Positions 33,377 to 43,077 are shown, counted from the first letter of the stretch. The stretch: 64,000 nucleotides of DNA from Bacteroidales bacterium UBA3844 (GCA_002392915.1 DGHQ01000017.1:11777-75776), one strand, 5' to 3'. Notes: generated by a model from the letters alone, not told the origin. A program made the numbers and translations.

Positions 33377-33739
33377 TTAAGCAGTTTCTAACAGCTTTCT
33401 CAATTTATTATCGACTTCAGATATTTCATCACAACACATTTCTATGAATCCACAATAGAATGGACGGCATTGAAAATCATAACCTTTCCCCATTGTGACA
33501 AAAAAGCTACTTATTAGATCAGTAACACTTTTTATGTCATCTGAATCAAAGTTTTGATAACTTGAAATTTCTTTGCTTAAACTTTCAAAATATTTCTTAA
33601 ATTTTTGAGCTGCTTCATATTCGTCTGAAGAACTATAAACATTGTCTAATTGTATAGAAACCAAATGACTAAGTTCCGACAATTGCGAAAAAAGCATTTT
33701 TATTTCTTCTTTTGTGGCTGAATTTCTCATTTCCTCCAT
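33377..33739 (-). CDS. Small hydrophilic hypothetical protein
   Basis: 120 aa, acidic and probably all-helical (heptad-like LSQLSELSHLV, then FKKYFESLSKEIS), with a Cys cluster near the C-terminus (CRPFYCGFIEMCCDE). No family recognised. Its start lies 12 bp from the stop of the minus-strand gene upstream (33752), so both may be on one transcript. AT-rich and bounded by a repeat copy, hence probably accessory. Confidence 0.55.
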   Translation of the reverse strand: MEEMRNSATKEEIKMLFSQLSELSHLVSIQLDNVYSSSDEYEAAQKFKKYFESLSKEISSYQNFDSDDIKSVTDLISSFFVTMGKGYDFQCRPFYCGFIEMCCDEISEVDNKLRKLLETA

Positions 33740-33751
33740 AGACCGTTAATG

Positions 33752-35479
33752 TTAAAATACAACTACCTTCTCAACCCCAACCTTTTCATTATTCTTTATC
33801 TTGACGATCAAAATATTCTCGGTGAAATCGCCTAAATCGATTATATTATCTGATCCAGACAAGGCTTTTTGGGTAAAAAGAATTCTCCCGTCGACGGAAT
33901 AGATTTCCAATTCGTCGCAAGCTGGAGCATGCAGTTCATCGCCATTGATAAAGCATACAGGTTCGGTGGAATGGCAGATGTTTTTTGCTGAAGATTTTTG
34001 TGTCACCTCAATTTCTCCGATTAAATTGGCTCCGAATAGGGAGTTGTATTGTGACGATGGGTTGCCAAACTGTATGCAGTAGCGATTGTTGTCTTTGGTG
34101 AAATCTCCAAGTTCAGAAATACGCAGATACAATTGATATTTGCCGGTTTCTACGTCGTCTGGAAGAGTTATTGATGTGGAGATCACGTCAGACAAGCGAG
34201 ATAACCAATTGCATGGATCAATCTCGTCGTTTGGAAAAATCTCATATATATGATTCTCTCCCGACAAAATAAATGTCACTCTCTTTTTCTTCGTCAGATT
34301 CGCAAATCCAACGTTCTCTATTGTCAAAGAGATTGGTAAATTCTCATTTTGAGCGACAGTATCTGGAAGCACAGACTTGCGGAGTATGAACCTGTAGCCC
34401 AAGTGGTTGGCAACGTAGGTATAGCCGTCACAACCTGAATATTCAGTGTCGTTGCCATTGAAAATCATATCTTTCCATCCTAAAATTGTAGGCTGATGCC
34501 ATTCGTAGTTGAGGTAAGATGTGTGGGTGCGGAATCCTTCCACCGAAAGATATTCTGGTGTATTGATCGGATTATCTCCATTGTTGTTTGCCACAAGTTC
34601 GCCTCCATAAGGTGTGGGTTGCGAATAGGTCTCCAGCCATTTCACCATCATTTCACGCGTCATCTTATGGCCAGATGCTCCCATTCCGATGGTTCCCAAA
34701 TCACTGTCGGATCCCAAATATCCATCGTTATACATGCCGACGCGATAGATCGTGTCGCCTTTCTCTGCCAATGCCTTTTTAAACTTCTCTGAATCAATAT
34801 CAAATCCGGAATAGTCGTTTCCATCGTTCACTTTAAGCCATTCAGCGACAATATCGGGACGACGAACGCCGATCTTTATTTCAGGTGGGGTTGCGACGAG
34901 CAATGTCTGCAACGCTTCCGCAATATTGGCATTTGTGGCGTTCACACTTGAATGCATCTCTCCCCAACTTCCGTACATTCCAAGCTCTACAAAGACGATT
35001 ACATCGGTGTTTCTGGAGTAAATCTCGGCTAACTGTTTCAGATGGTTAAGGATCACGCTTTGTTCGGGATCACAATTCTTAGCACCATTATACCACGGGT
35101 CGTATGCAAAACGTACTATGGCACTTTTACCTCTTTTGCGCACATCGTCGAGCATAGAATCGAAAGCATCAAGCATATCCTGCGTCAAAGACTGTGACAC
35201 TCCGAATGTGGTGTCTCCCGTCTCCTTATCGATAGATATGACGGCATTGCTGGAAAATTCCGAAATGTCCATACGCAGATGAGTCAGGTTGCTCCATGTG
35301 TTGGAAGACTTGTTGCCCTTAGGAGTGAAATGTTTGCCGACGGGACGATAAAAGCCAATGTGTGGATTTTCAATCTCTTCCAAGGCGTCTGTGTAATCGA
35401 GATTCTGAACGACAGAGTTTGCCATCGATGTGGAGAGCAGACAATAAAATGATAATATGGCAAGAATTATTTTCTTCAT
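33752..35479 (-). CDS. Secreted DUF4874/DUF4832 protein (putative glycosidase-like)
   Basis: 575 aa from the ATG at 35479, which starts a proper signal peptide (MKKIILAILSFYCLLSTSMA); the frame is open further upstream but would lack one. Residues about 35-190 match DUF4874 (GFYRPVGKHF, LTHLRMDIS, IVRFAYDPW, VFVELGMYGSWGEMHS) and residues about 200-390 match DUF4832 (GVRRPDIVAEWL, NDGYLGSDSDLGT, NHLGYRFILR). The combination is predicted to be a TIM-barrel enzyme on carbohydrate, unproven. A C-terminal Ig-like part ends in a sorting-type tail (LEIYSVDGRILF). Divergent from the gene at 35637. Confidence 0.82.
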   Translation of the reverse strand: MKKIILAILSFYCLLSTSMANSVVQNLDYTDALEEIENPHIGFYRPVGKHFTPKGNKSSNTWSNLTHLRMDISEFSSNAVISIDKETGDTTFGVSQSLTQDMLDAFDSMLDDVRKRGKSAIVRFAYDPWYNGAKNCDPEQSVILNHLKQLAEIYSRNTDVIVFVELGMYGSWGEMHSSVNATNANIAEALQTLLVATPPEIKIGVRRPDIVAEWLKVNDGNDYSGFDIDSEKFKKALAEKGDTIYRVGMYNDGYLGSDSDLGTIGMGASGHKMTREMMVKWLETYSQPTPYGGELVANNNGDNPINTPEYLSVEGFRTHTSYLNYEWHQPTILGWKDMIFNGNDTEYSGCDGYTYVANHLGYRFILRKSVLPDTVAQNENLPISLTIENVGFANLTKKKRVTFILSGENHIYEIFPNDEIDPCNWLSRLSDVISTSITLPDDVETGKYQLYLRISELGDFTKDNNRYCIQFGNPSSQYNSLFGANLIGEIEVTQKSSAKNICHSTEPVCFINGDELHAPACDELEIYSVDGRILFTQKALSGSDNIIDLGDFTENILIVKIKNNEKVGVEKVVVF

Positions 35480-35636
35480 ATCAGTAAATGATTTGTGATC
35501 AAAAATATAAAAAAATACATAATGTTTAGCTCTAGTCTGCAAATTTTGCTGAAAAATCATTTGTCCTGACACAACTCTTATTTCACAATTTTGATTATTT
35601 TTGTGGAGTATTAGGGTATTTAGCATAATAAAGGAT

Positions 35637-37130
35637 ATGAAAAGATTTTCACTTTCTATAATAATTCTTGCGACATCGCTTTTGGCTGCATTTGCTCAGG
35701 ATGCTTCCGTGCTTTATTTTGCCAAACATAATCCAGTTCGTCATAATCTGAATCCTGCGTTTATGCCAGAAGGCTACAAGGTGTATGTGGGGGTGCCAGG
35801 ATTATCAAATATTGATGTGAATGTGGGCAACAATTCCTACGTTCTCAGCGATTTCTGCAAGATAAAGAATGGGGATATTTATTCCGTCTTCGACAATGAT
35901 CCTATCATAGGAATCAACAGTGTGCTTTCAGAGGCAAGAAACACTGTCAAGGCAAATGCGTCCACCTCTTTAAATATCCTGAATTTTGGATTCACAATCA
36001 AAGATATACATTTCATCAATTTCGGAGTGTCGTTGAAAACAGACATTTCGGCTTCAGTACCGTCTCCTTGGATCAAATACATGTTTAACACAGAGGATCT
36101 GACGAAATTGTCAGGCTCTTTTGATTTGAGCCGCACCACTACGGATGTAAATCTCTATTCGGAATTTGCCTTGGGATTTGCGGATAAATTGGATGAGAGA
36201 CTTACCGTCGGAGCAAAATTCAAATATCTTATGGGACATGTCAGCGCGCACATGGATTTGTCGAATTTGAAGGTCCAGATGGATTATAATGAGTGGATTT
36301 TGAAGGGAAGGGGAGACATGTATGTGTCGTGGCCTGTGCTAAAGATTGAGAATATGGATAATGGCCAGCTCTATTTTGACATTACGCAGAAAGAGATAAA
36401 GAATGAAAAGGGAGAAGTGGTTGATTACGAGTATGATATAGATCCAAAAGATTTCTTCAAACCCCAAGGACATGGATTTGCGGTAGATTTGGGAGCGACG
36501 TATAAGCTTTTCGACAATCGTCTGACACTGTCGGCAAGTTTGCTCGACTGGGGATTTATCAATTGGTCGAAATCAGCACAGAGGATTGTGCTTGATGCCG
36601 ATGCAGGATTTAAGTTTGAGGCGGCTAATATGCAGGAAGACGATGATCCGATTGATATGATAAATCTTTTGCTTGACGAATTCAACAGAGTGGAATTCAA
36701 CAAGTTCTACTATGCCGACACCTCTGACAAAATAACTTATAGTACCAATTTGACGAAAAAATTGTTTATCGGAGGTGAATATTCATTTTTGGATGATAAG
36801 ATCAGTGTAGGATTATTGTCGAAATTGTATATGGGCAGATATAGGACTAGAGAAGAGTTTTCTTTGTATGGCAATTTCCGTCCACACAGATTTGTTGATT
36901 TGTCAGTAGGATATGATTTTGTGACGGGAGCCGCTCATAATATAGGAATTGGAGCCAATTTTAATCTTGGCCCTGTAAATCTGTTTGTGACCGCCGATCA
37001 GGTGCCTTTGAAGTGGAAAGGAGGTTTGCCAGTCCACACTATGGGAACTCATGTTTCAACAGGTATGAATCTGTTGTTTGGATGGACGAAAGGTAAACAG
37101 CAGCAGGAAGAGAGGAATGATGAAGAATGA
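35637..37130 (+). CDS. DUF5723 family outer-membrane protein
   Basis: 497 aa from the ATG at 35637; the in-frame ATG 36 bp upstream lies before the signal peptide (MKRFSLSIIILATSLLAAFAQ). The mature start (NPVRHNLNPAFMPEGYKVYVGVPG) is the hallmark of DUF5723, a family of beta-barrel proteins related to PorV/FadL-type barrels in Bacteroidetes. The body alternates beta-strand-like segments, with DLGATYKLFDNRLTLSASLLDWGFI in the middle. A role in envelope biogenesis or type IX export is plausible, not shown. A TATTTTTG -7-like box lies at 35596-35603. A terminator follows at 37237. Confidence 0.85.
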   Translation: MKRFSLSIIILATSLLAAFAQDASVLYFAKHNPVRHNLNPAFMPEGYKVYVGVPGLSNIDVNVGNNSYVLSDFCKIKNGDIYSVFDNDPIIGINSVLSEARNTVKANASTSLNILNFGFTIKDIHFINFGVSLKTDISASVPSPWIKYMFNTEDLTKLSGSFDLSRTTTDVNLYSEFALGFADKLDERLTVGAKFKYLMGHVSAHMDLSNLKVQMDYNEWILKGRGDMYVSWPVLKIENMDNGQLYFDITQKEIKNEKGEVVDYEYDIDPKDFFKPQGHGFAVDLGATYKLFDNRLTLSASLLDWGFINWSKSAQRIVLDADAGFKFEAANMQEDDDPIDMINLLLDEFNRVEFNKFYYADTSDKITYSTNLTKKLFIGGEYSFLDDKISVGLLSKLYMGRYRTREEFSLYGNFRPHRFVDLSVGYDFVTGAAHNIGIGANFNLGPVNLFVTADQVPLKWKGGLPVHTMGTHVSTGMNLLFGWTKGKQQQEERNDEE

Positions 37131-37236
37131 TAAAATGGAGTCATTTTGAATTCTGCAAACTATGGGTGCATACAGGAGAAAAACGAGTTTGTTAAATTGG
37201 AGATGTTTCGTCACAATTTCAACGAGTGTTTGAGAC

Positions 37237-37276
37237 AAAAACCGCCGAAAAAATGGATTTTTTTGCGGTTTTTTTA
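37237..37276 (+). terminator. Intrinsic terminator downstream of the DUF5723 gene
   Basis: AAAAACCGC (37237-37245) pairs with GCGGTTTTT (37265-37273), with an inner A6/T7 stem around TGGA. It is 107 bp after the stop codon. Confidence 0.8.
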
Positions 37277-37409
37277 TGCCTATATCCCTTCAATTTCATA
37301 AAAATTGCATATTATTGCATAGTCTAAACCTGATTTTAACATTTTTTAATAATTTTATTGGACAATACGTATTTATATTCCCGATGAATTGGTATTTTTG
37401 TAACATACA

Positions 37410-37746
37410 AAGGGATGTATACGTTTTATGAGTTGCCGTTATGGCGATTAGGACAAGAAAAGTATAATGGGGGGCTAGATTTGTAGGGTTTGATTTCTTT
37501 TGCTACGGTTCTAATAAATTCCAACGAATATTATTTAGTCATTAAGAGGAGATTTCATTATATTGTGGAGAATCTTCGTAAAGTGGCGTGATAGTTATAT
37601 TCCTTTTGAAAAAAGAAATTTTTATACACAATATAGTGTGTTGAGAATTTGTATTCTCCGTTCTAATACTAACCCTACCGTCGCCCTCCGTTCTGAATAC
37701 TAAACCTTCGATCTATCCGCCTATGACATAAAGTCATGGGCTTTTT
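37410..37746 (+). ncRNA. Candidate rod-shaped structured RNA (possibly 6S-like)
   Basis: No protein frame is present, but five separated stems nest in correct order: AGTAT 37461-37465 with 37697-37701; GGGGGGC 37469-37475 with GCCCTCC 37683-37689 (one wobble); GTAGGGTT 37483-37490 with AACCCTAC 37671-37678; AAATTC 37516-37521 with GAATTT 37645-37650; ATATTGTG 37560-37567 with CACAATAT 37627-37634. GGCG 37443-37446 can also pair with 37718-37721. The 3' end is an intrinsic terminator (GCCTATGAC/GTCATGGGC, 37719-37741, then T5). A TATTTTTG -7 box is at 37393-37400. A long rod with interruptions resembles 6S RNA, but it is longer than usual and I saw no sequence that proves the family. Confidence 0.6.
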
Positions 37747-37870
37747 GTTTATAAGATTGATCTGTTACATTTGTTGAATATTATTTGTAGATCTCAAACA
37801 AACTAAATACATAAAGTATGAACAAATGGAAATGGTCGTTTTTTAGTCCTTTATTTATATGTCAACTCTT

Positions 37871-38098
37871 TTATTTTAACGCGAGTTCAATGAATTGTGA
37901 TCTGTATATTCGCAAAAACGAGCGCTCATAAAAGAAAGACATTATCCATTTTTTAGAATTCTTACCTCTTTTCTCATAAAAAGGCGTAGTCTTTCTCTGT
38001 GAACTTTATGTCTCTGTGGTTTTATAAATTCAGTGTGCTCGCCTTCGGCTCGCACCAAGGAAAGGGGTTAGTGCGTTCCGCCCTTAACAATCCTCATA
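37871..38098 (-). repeat. MITE-like dispersed repeat, copy H (near full length)
   Basis: Reverse orientation. End TTATTTTAACGCGAGTTC and AATTGTGATCTG, then TTACCTCTTTTCTCAT, AGTCTTTCTCTGTGAACTT, TCTCTGTGGTTTTAT, GCTCGCCTTCGGCTCGCA and GCGTTCCGCCC to CCTCAT. A short extra fragment (TTTTGAGGAAAAGAGACTG, 38101-38120) resembles an internal part of copies C and F, suggesting recombination between copies. Confidence 0.8.
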
Positions 38099-38171
38099 TT
38101 TTTGAGGAAAAGAGACTGAAAATCAGTTATAAACTAGGATACAGCCTTGAAATTTTGTAAAAACACAAAAA

Positions 38172-38197
38172 AAGCACGGACTATTGGGTCCGTGCTT
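38172..38197 (-). terminator. Intrinsic terminator of the pheT-yebC-pfp operon
   Basis: AAGCACGGAC (38172-38181) pairs perfectly with GTCCGTGCTT (38188-38197). Read on the minus strand it runs into a long T-tract (complement of the A-run before 38172), 31 bp after the pfp stop codon. Confidence 0.9.
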
Positions 38198-38227
38198 AAT
38201 TATGAATTATGCATTAAGAATTATGCA
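38198..38227. repeat. AT-rich short repeat abutting the pfp stop codon
   Basis: AATTATGAATTATGCATT-type units fill the space between the terminator stem and the pfp stop codon, the same arrangement as at 2021-2049. Confidence 0.55.
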
Positions 38228-39847
38228 TTATTTAGCCTGCTCAAGAGCAAGAGTCTTAGTTGGCTGATCGCAAACCTCTGATGGTCCCCAGTACTGGATT
38301 GGGCCAGGGTATACGAATGCAGTCTCAATTGCCCATGTAGCGCGGTTTTCAGCAAGCTTCTTGAATGGAGCACCGTCTAGCTCAACCAAAGCCTTGCGGA
38401 TAACTGGCTTCATAGCACCGTGACGCTTCTCCATGTTCATCATCTTTGTTACAGGCACACCACCAGCGATCCACTGGTCAGCAGGAGCTGTTGTGTTCTT
38501 GATCAAAGACATGTAACCAGTCTTGCCAGCAGCCATCAAACATGCTGCGTTGAATCCAAGTGAGTAGCAGTAGTCAGCGTCGAAGTTAGAAGGAGCTGCG
38601 CAACGTCCCTCATATCCGAAGAAGTGACCTAAGCCAGAGAACTTACCTGTGTAAGTGCCAGCTGCCTTTCTCTTAGCCAACTCTGTCTTAACCATCTCGA
38701 TAAGAAGCTTCTCTGTCTCGATTAGAGATACCTGTACGTTTCCGTGAGGGTCACGCTCTAGAGTAAGCTGCTTCTGTACGAAGTCTGGAAGAGATGCGTA
38801 TACTGATGCTGAGTTAGCAGAAAGCTTCTTAACTGCAGCAGCAACGTCTCCGTTAGTCTCAGCTAGAAGGTCGTTCAACTCCTTGATAAGAACCTTCATC
38901 TCAGGGATGAACTCGATAAGACCTTCAGGGATCAAACATACACCGAAGTTGTTACCCTTAGCTGCACGTGCAGCAACTGTGTCAGCGATATTGTTGACGA
39001 TCTGAGCAAGAGTCATCTTCTTAGCCTCTACCTCCTCTGATACGATACAGATGTTTGGCTGAGTCTGAAGACCACACTCAAGAGCGATATGAGATGCTGA
39101 ACGACCCATCAACTTGATGAAGTGCCAGTACTTCTTTGCTGAGTTAGCGTCACGCATGATGTTACCGATAACCTCTGAGTAAACCTTACATGCAGTATCG
39201 AAACCGAATGAAGTCTCGATCTCATCGTTCTTAAGGTCACCGTCGATAGTCTTAGGACAACCGATTACCTGGATACCTGTATTCTTCTGTAGGTAGTACT
39301 CTGCAAGTACACATGCGTTTGTGTTAGAATCGTCACCACCGATGATAACGATAGCCTTGATGCCAAGCTTGTTGCAAATCTCAATACCTTTGTCGAACTG
39401 CTCTGTCTCCTCAAGCTTTGTACGGCCAGAACCGATGATATCGAAACCACCAGTGTTGCGGTACTCGTCGATGATGTCTGCTGTTAGCTCGATGTACTTG
39501 TGATCTACAAGACCTGAAGGACCACCCAAGAAACCGTAAAGCTTAGCGTTCTTGTTCATAGACTTAAGTCCGTCGAACAAACCTGAGATTACGTTGTGAC
39601 CACCAGGAGCCTGACCACCTGAAAGGATAACACCTACGTTCATATCCTTCAAAGTAAGTGGTGAGTTAGATGCCTCGAATGTAACTACAGGCATACCATA
39701 AGTATTAGGAAATAGCTTCTTGATTTCAGCCTGATCTGCTACAGACTCAGTAGCCTTTCCTTCCTTGATAGCTACGTTACCCTTCAAAGCCTTTGGAAGC
39801 TTTGGCTGGTAGGCAGCTCTTGCGATTTGCAATGCACTTTTTGCCAT
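38228..39847 (-). CDS. pfp: Pyrophosphate-dependent 6-phosphofructokinase
   Basis: 539 aa, the length of long-type (plant-beta-like) PPi-PFKs. It phosphorylates fructose 6-phosphate with pyrophosphate in a reversible glycolytic step. Motifs: SGGQAPGGHNVISG (75-89), GGDDSN (170-175), where the second Asp (D173) blocks ATP and marks PPi use, and PKTIDGD (198-204) with the catalytic Asp202. Start ATG at 39847 is 30 bp after the yebC stop, and the terminator at 38172 closes the unit. The gene has a more even base composition and strongly biased codons compared with the accessory regions, as expected of a highly expressed gene. Confidence 0.95.
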   Translation of the reverse strand: MAKSALQIARAAYQPKLPKALKGNVAIKEGKATESVADQAEIKKLFPNTYGMPVVTFEASNSPLTLKDMNVGVILSGGQAPGGHNVISGLFDGLKSMNKNAKLYGFLGGPSGLVDHKYIELTADIIDEYRNTGGFDIIGSGRTKLEETEQFDKGIEICNKLGIKAIVIIGGDDSNTNACVLAEYYLQKNTGIQVIGCPKTIDGDLKNDEIETSFGFDTACKVYSEVIGNIMRDANSAKKYWHFIKLMGRSASHIALECGLQTQPNICIVSEEVEAKKMTLAQIVNNIADTVAARAAKGNNFGVCLIPEGLIEFIPEMKVLIKELNDLLAETNGDVAAAVKKLSANSASVYASLPDFVQKQLTLERDPHGNVQVSLIETEKLLIEMVKTELAKRKAAGTYTGKFSGLGHFFGYEGRCAAPSNFDADYCYSLGFNAACLMAAGKTGYMSLIKNTTAPADQWIAGGVPVTKMMNMEKRHGAMKPVIRKALVELDGAPFKKLAENRATWAIETAFVYPGPIQYWGPSEVCDQPTKTLALEQAK

Positions 39848-39877
39848 TGTTTTTCTTATTTAAATGTTATTTATTTC

Positions 39878-40606
39878 TTATTCTTCCTCTTCCTTCATGT
39901 TGTGGAATACAGCCTGAACGTCATCGTCCTCCTCAAGCTTGTCAAGGATCTTCTGTACTGCCTCACGCTGCTCTGCAGTTACCTCCTTGTAGTCGTTTGG
40001 CTGGTATTCAAACTCTACTGATTTGATTTCAAAACCATTCTCCTCAAGGTAAGCCTGGATCTTGCTGTTGCTCTCGAATGGGGCAGAGATGAAGATTGTC
40101 TTGTCTTCCTCGTCACGCTCAACCTCCTCAACGTCGTAGTCGATCAACTCAAGCTCGAACTCCTCCATGTCAAGACCTTCCTTGTCTGCAACTGTAAACA
40201 TACACTTGTGCTCGAATAGGAATGAAAGGCTGCCCTGTGTGCCAAGCTGTCCACCGTTACGGTTGAAGTAGTTGCGGACGTTACCTACTGTACGAGTTGT
40301 GTTGTCTGTAGCTGTTGTGACGAAGATTGCTATACCAGCAGGTCCGTATCCTTCATAGATAACCTCCTTGTAATCAGCAGTATCCTTGTCTGTAGCTCTC
40401 TTGATTGCTCTTTCGATGTTGTCTTTTGGCATGTTCTCAGACTTTGCTGTCTGGATCAATGCACGTAGACGTGGATTTCCGTCAGGGTCTGGACCTCCTG
40501 CTTTTACAGCAATTGTGATTTCCTTACCAATCTTTGTAAAAGTCTTGGCCATGTGGCCCCATCTTTTAAGCTTTGTGGCTTTGCGGTACTCAAACGCTCT
40601 TCCCAT
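39878..40606 (-). CDS. yebC: YebC/PmpR family DNA-binding or translation-associated protein
   Basis: 242 aa. Family landmarks: the N-terminal MGRAFEYRKATKLKRW and TFTKIGKEITIAVKAGGPDP, then NPRLRALIQTAKSENMPKDN (nucleic-acid-binding N-domain), YEGYGPAGIAI and TTATDNTTRTVGNVRN, followed by the acidic domains 2 and 3 (GSLSFLFEHKCMF, DVQAVFHNM). Members have been described as transcriptional regulators and as factors that help ribosomes through difficult sequences. It lies 14 bp downstream of pheT and 30 bp upstream of pfp on the same strand, so the three are likely one operon. Confidence 0.93.
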   Translation of the reverse strand: MGRAFEYRKATKLKRWGHMAKTFTKIGKEITIAVKAGGPDPDGNPRLRALIQTAKSENMPKDNIERAIKRATDKDTADYKEVIYEGYGPAGIAIFVTTATDNTTRTVGNVRNYFNRNGGQLGTQGSLSFLFEHKCMFTVADKEGLDMEEFELELIDYDVEEVERDEEDKTIFISAPFESNSKIQAYLEENGFEIKSVEFEYQPNDYKEVTAEQREAVQKILDKLEEDDDVQAVFHNMKEEEE

Positions 40607-40620
40607 ATTGTTATTTCTAT

Positions 40621-43077
40621 TTATCTAATTTTTGCTTCTAGTTTTGTCTCGAAATTCTTGATCAACTTGTTCATGATTCCGTCGATCTGAGAATCTGTCA
40701 ATGTCTTTTCTTCATCTTGAAGAATGAATGACACTGCGTATGATTTCTTGCCGAAATCAAGTGTCTTGCCTTCGTACACATCGAATAGGTATACATCCTT
40801 AAGCAGCTTCTTCTCTGTGTCGCGTGCAATCTTTTCGATTTCAGCGAATGTTGTCTTCTTGTCGATTAGAAGAGCCAAGTCTCTCTTTACTTCTGGATAT
40901 TTAGGAATATCGTGGTAAGTCACATTGTGGTTTTTCATCTCTCCCATCAATGCAGTCCAGTTGACGTCGGCATATTCAACCTCCTGTGAGATATCCATCT
41001 TCTTGCAAAGATCTTTAGACACGATTCCAAGTGTCACAAGAACTTTTCCGTTAGACGTGGTGATTTGCAGGCCATAGCTCAACAAATCGTCTGAATACTC
41101 AACCACTTTTGTTTTCTCCTGCTTGATTCCAAGACGTTTGAAGATATTGTTGACGTATGCGTGAAGTGTGTAGAATGAGGCTTTCTGCTGTGCCTGTGTC
41201 CAGTTTTGCTCACTCTTCATACCTGTCAACCACATACCCAAATGGTAATCCTCTGAATATGGCTTCAGTGGGTTTTCTGCTGTTTGCTCGGCTTTGCCGT
41301 TGTAGTAGTAGCAGTTACCGAATTCGTAGAATGCCAGGTTAGGATTCTTACGGTTGATGTTGTAGCTGATGTTCTCGAGACCTCCGAATAGCAGTGTCTG
41401 ACGCATGCAGTTCAAATCGGCGCTTAGTGGGTTCATCAGCATGATTCTGTTTTCGCCCTTGAATGTCTCGCAGTTGTCGTAGTAGGCCGACTTTGTTAGC
41501 GAGTTGTTAAGGATCTCATTGAAGCCCATTCCTGTAAGCTGCTCAGAAATCAAGTTTTGAAGCTTGTAGCTGTTTACTTTAGGAGAGAATGACAATGAAG
41601 ATTTCACAGACAAGTCTGGAGTGACGTTGTTGTATCCATAAATACGTAGGATATCTTCAATCACGTCGCACTCTCTCTGAACGTCAGCTCTGTAGTTTGG
41701 AACTGATACAGTGAACTCGTCGTCATTTTCATTTAATATAGAGATTTCAAGACCAGCCAAGATAGTGCGGACTTCATCTTTTGCGATTTCCTTTCCAATC
41801 AATGAATTGATTTTTGAGTAATGCATGTTCACGATGAATGGCTTGATCTCATTTGGATAGATATCTGTGATTTCAGATGAGATTTCACCTCCAGCTACCT
41901 CTTTGATCAGCATTGCCGCATATTTGACGACCTCGATGTTGCAAGCAGGGTCGCAGCCTCTCTCATAGCGGAAAGACGCGTCTGTGTTCAAACCGTGGCG
42001 ACGGGCTGTCTTTCTGACGTAAACTGGGTTGAAATACGCACATTCCAAGAATACGCATTTTGTAGATTCAGTGACACCTGAATTCAAACCGCCGAACACA
42101 CCAGCGATACAAGAGCCGCCGTTAGCGTCGCAGATCATCAAGTCGTTTGCGTTAAGTGAACGCTCAACTCCATCTAGGGTAGTGAACTTTGTCCCCTCAG
42201 GCAATGTCTTGACAGAAAGTGCGCCACCAGCGATTTTGTCAGCGTCGAAGCAGTGTAGTGGCTGACCGACACCATGTAGAATGAAATTAGTAACGTCTAC
42301 TACATTATTAATAGGGTGTAGGCCGATTGCCGACAACGACTCCTTCAACCAGTCAGGAGATTCCTTGACCGTTACATTATTGATAGTGATTCCCGCATAG
42401 CGAGGACAAGCCGTAGAGTTTTCCACTGTCACCTTCACTTCACGGTCGTGATTGTCAACCTTGAAGTTTGTAGTGGATGGTTTAGTAAGTTTGTGGGCTG
42501 GACCATGGAAAGCAAAATATGCGGCCAAGTCGCGAGCCACACCATAATGAGAAATAGCATCGGAACGGTTTGGTGTGATGTCGACCTCGATGATAGTGTC
42601 GCTCTGTCCACCATAGTAATCTTTGGCAAGCATTCCGACTTTCGCATCTGCTGGAAGTTCAATGATGCCGTCGTGGTTTCCGCCGATACCAATTTCGTCT
42701 TCAGCGCATAGCATACCTTGGCTTTCTACGCCACGAAGTTTGCCCTTCTTGATAGTGAATGTCTTGTCTCCGTCTGGCAATACAGTGCCGATAGTAGCGA
42801 CAATCGTCTTTAATCCAGCACGACAGTTAGGAGCTCCACAAACAATCTGCAGCAACTCAGGATCACCAACGTTCACCTTAGCCACATGCAAGTGATCAGA
42901 GTTCTCGTGTGCAACACATTCAACAACTTCACCGATTTTTAGACCTTCTGATAATTCAGGTGATGCCGACTCTACTGTGCCGACTTCAAGTCCGATTGAT
43001 GTAAGAATTTTAGCAATTTCTTCTGGCGACTCAGTGATATCAATGTATCTTTTGAGCCAATTGTATGATATATTCAT
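40621..43077 (-). CDS. pheT: Phenylalanyl-tRNA synthetase beta chain
   Basis: 818 aa from the ATG at 43077 (MNISYNWLKRYI, the conserved PheT start); an ATG 24 bp upstream is in frame but adds a non-family extension. Domains: N-terminal tRNA-binding OB fold (about 38-150, LKIGEVVECVAHENSDHLHVAKV with NPxR-like NCRAGLKT), B3/B4 editing domain (about 200-400), B5 (about 405-475), catalytic-like core (480-690) and the C-terminal FDX-ACB anticodon-binding domain (YPEVKRDLALLIDKK to the end). It pairs with PheS (not in the window) to charge tRNA-Phe. First gene of the minus-strand operon. Confidence 0.96.
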   Translation of the reverse strand: MNISYNWLKRYIDITESPEEIAKILTSIGLEVGTVESASPELSEGLKIGEVVECVAHENSDHLHVAKVNVGDPELLQIVCGAPNCRAGLKTIVATIGTVLPDGDKTFTIKKGKLRGVESQGMLCAEDEIGIGGNHDGIIELPADAKVGMLAKDYYGGQSDTIIEVDITPNRSDAISHYGVARDLAAYFAFHGPAHKLTKPSTTNFKVDNHDREVKVTVENSTACPRYAGITINNVTVKESPDWLKESLSAIGLHPINNVVDVTNFILHGVGQPLHCFDADKIAGGALSVKTLPEGTKFTTLDGVERSLNANDLMICDANGGSCIAGVFGGLNSGVTESTKCVFLECAYFNPVYVRKTARRHGLNTDASFRYERGCDPACNIEVVKYAAMLIKEVAGGEISSEITDIYPNEIKPFIVNMHYSKINSLIGKEIAKDEVRTILAGLEISILNENDDEFTVSVPNYRADVQRECDVIEDILRIYGYNNVTPDLSVKSSLSFSPKVNSYKLQNLISEQLTGMGFNEILNNSLTKSAYYDNCETFKGENRIMLMNPLSADLNCMRQTLLFGGLENISYNINRKNPNLAFYEFGNCYYYNGKAEQTAENPLKPYSEDYHLGMWLTGMKSEQNWTQAQQKASFYTLHAYVNNIFKRLGIKQEKTKVVEYSDDLLSYGLQITTSNGKVLVTLGIVSKDLCKKMDISQEVEYADVNWTALMGEMKNHNVTYHDIPKYPEVKRDLALLIDKKTTFAEIEKIARDTEKKLLKDVYLFDVYEGKTLDFGKKSYAVSFILQDEEKTLTDSQIDGIMNKLIKNFETKLEAKIR

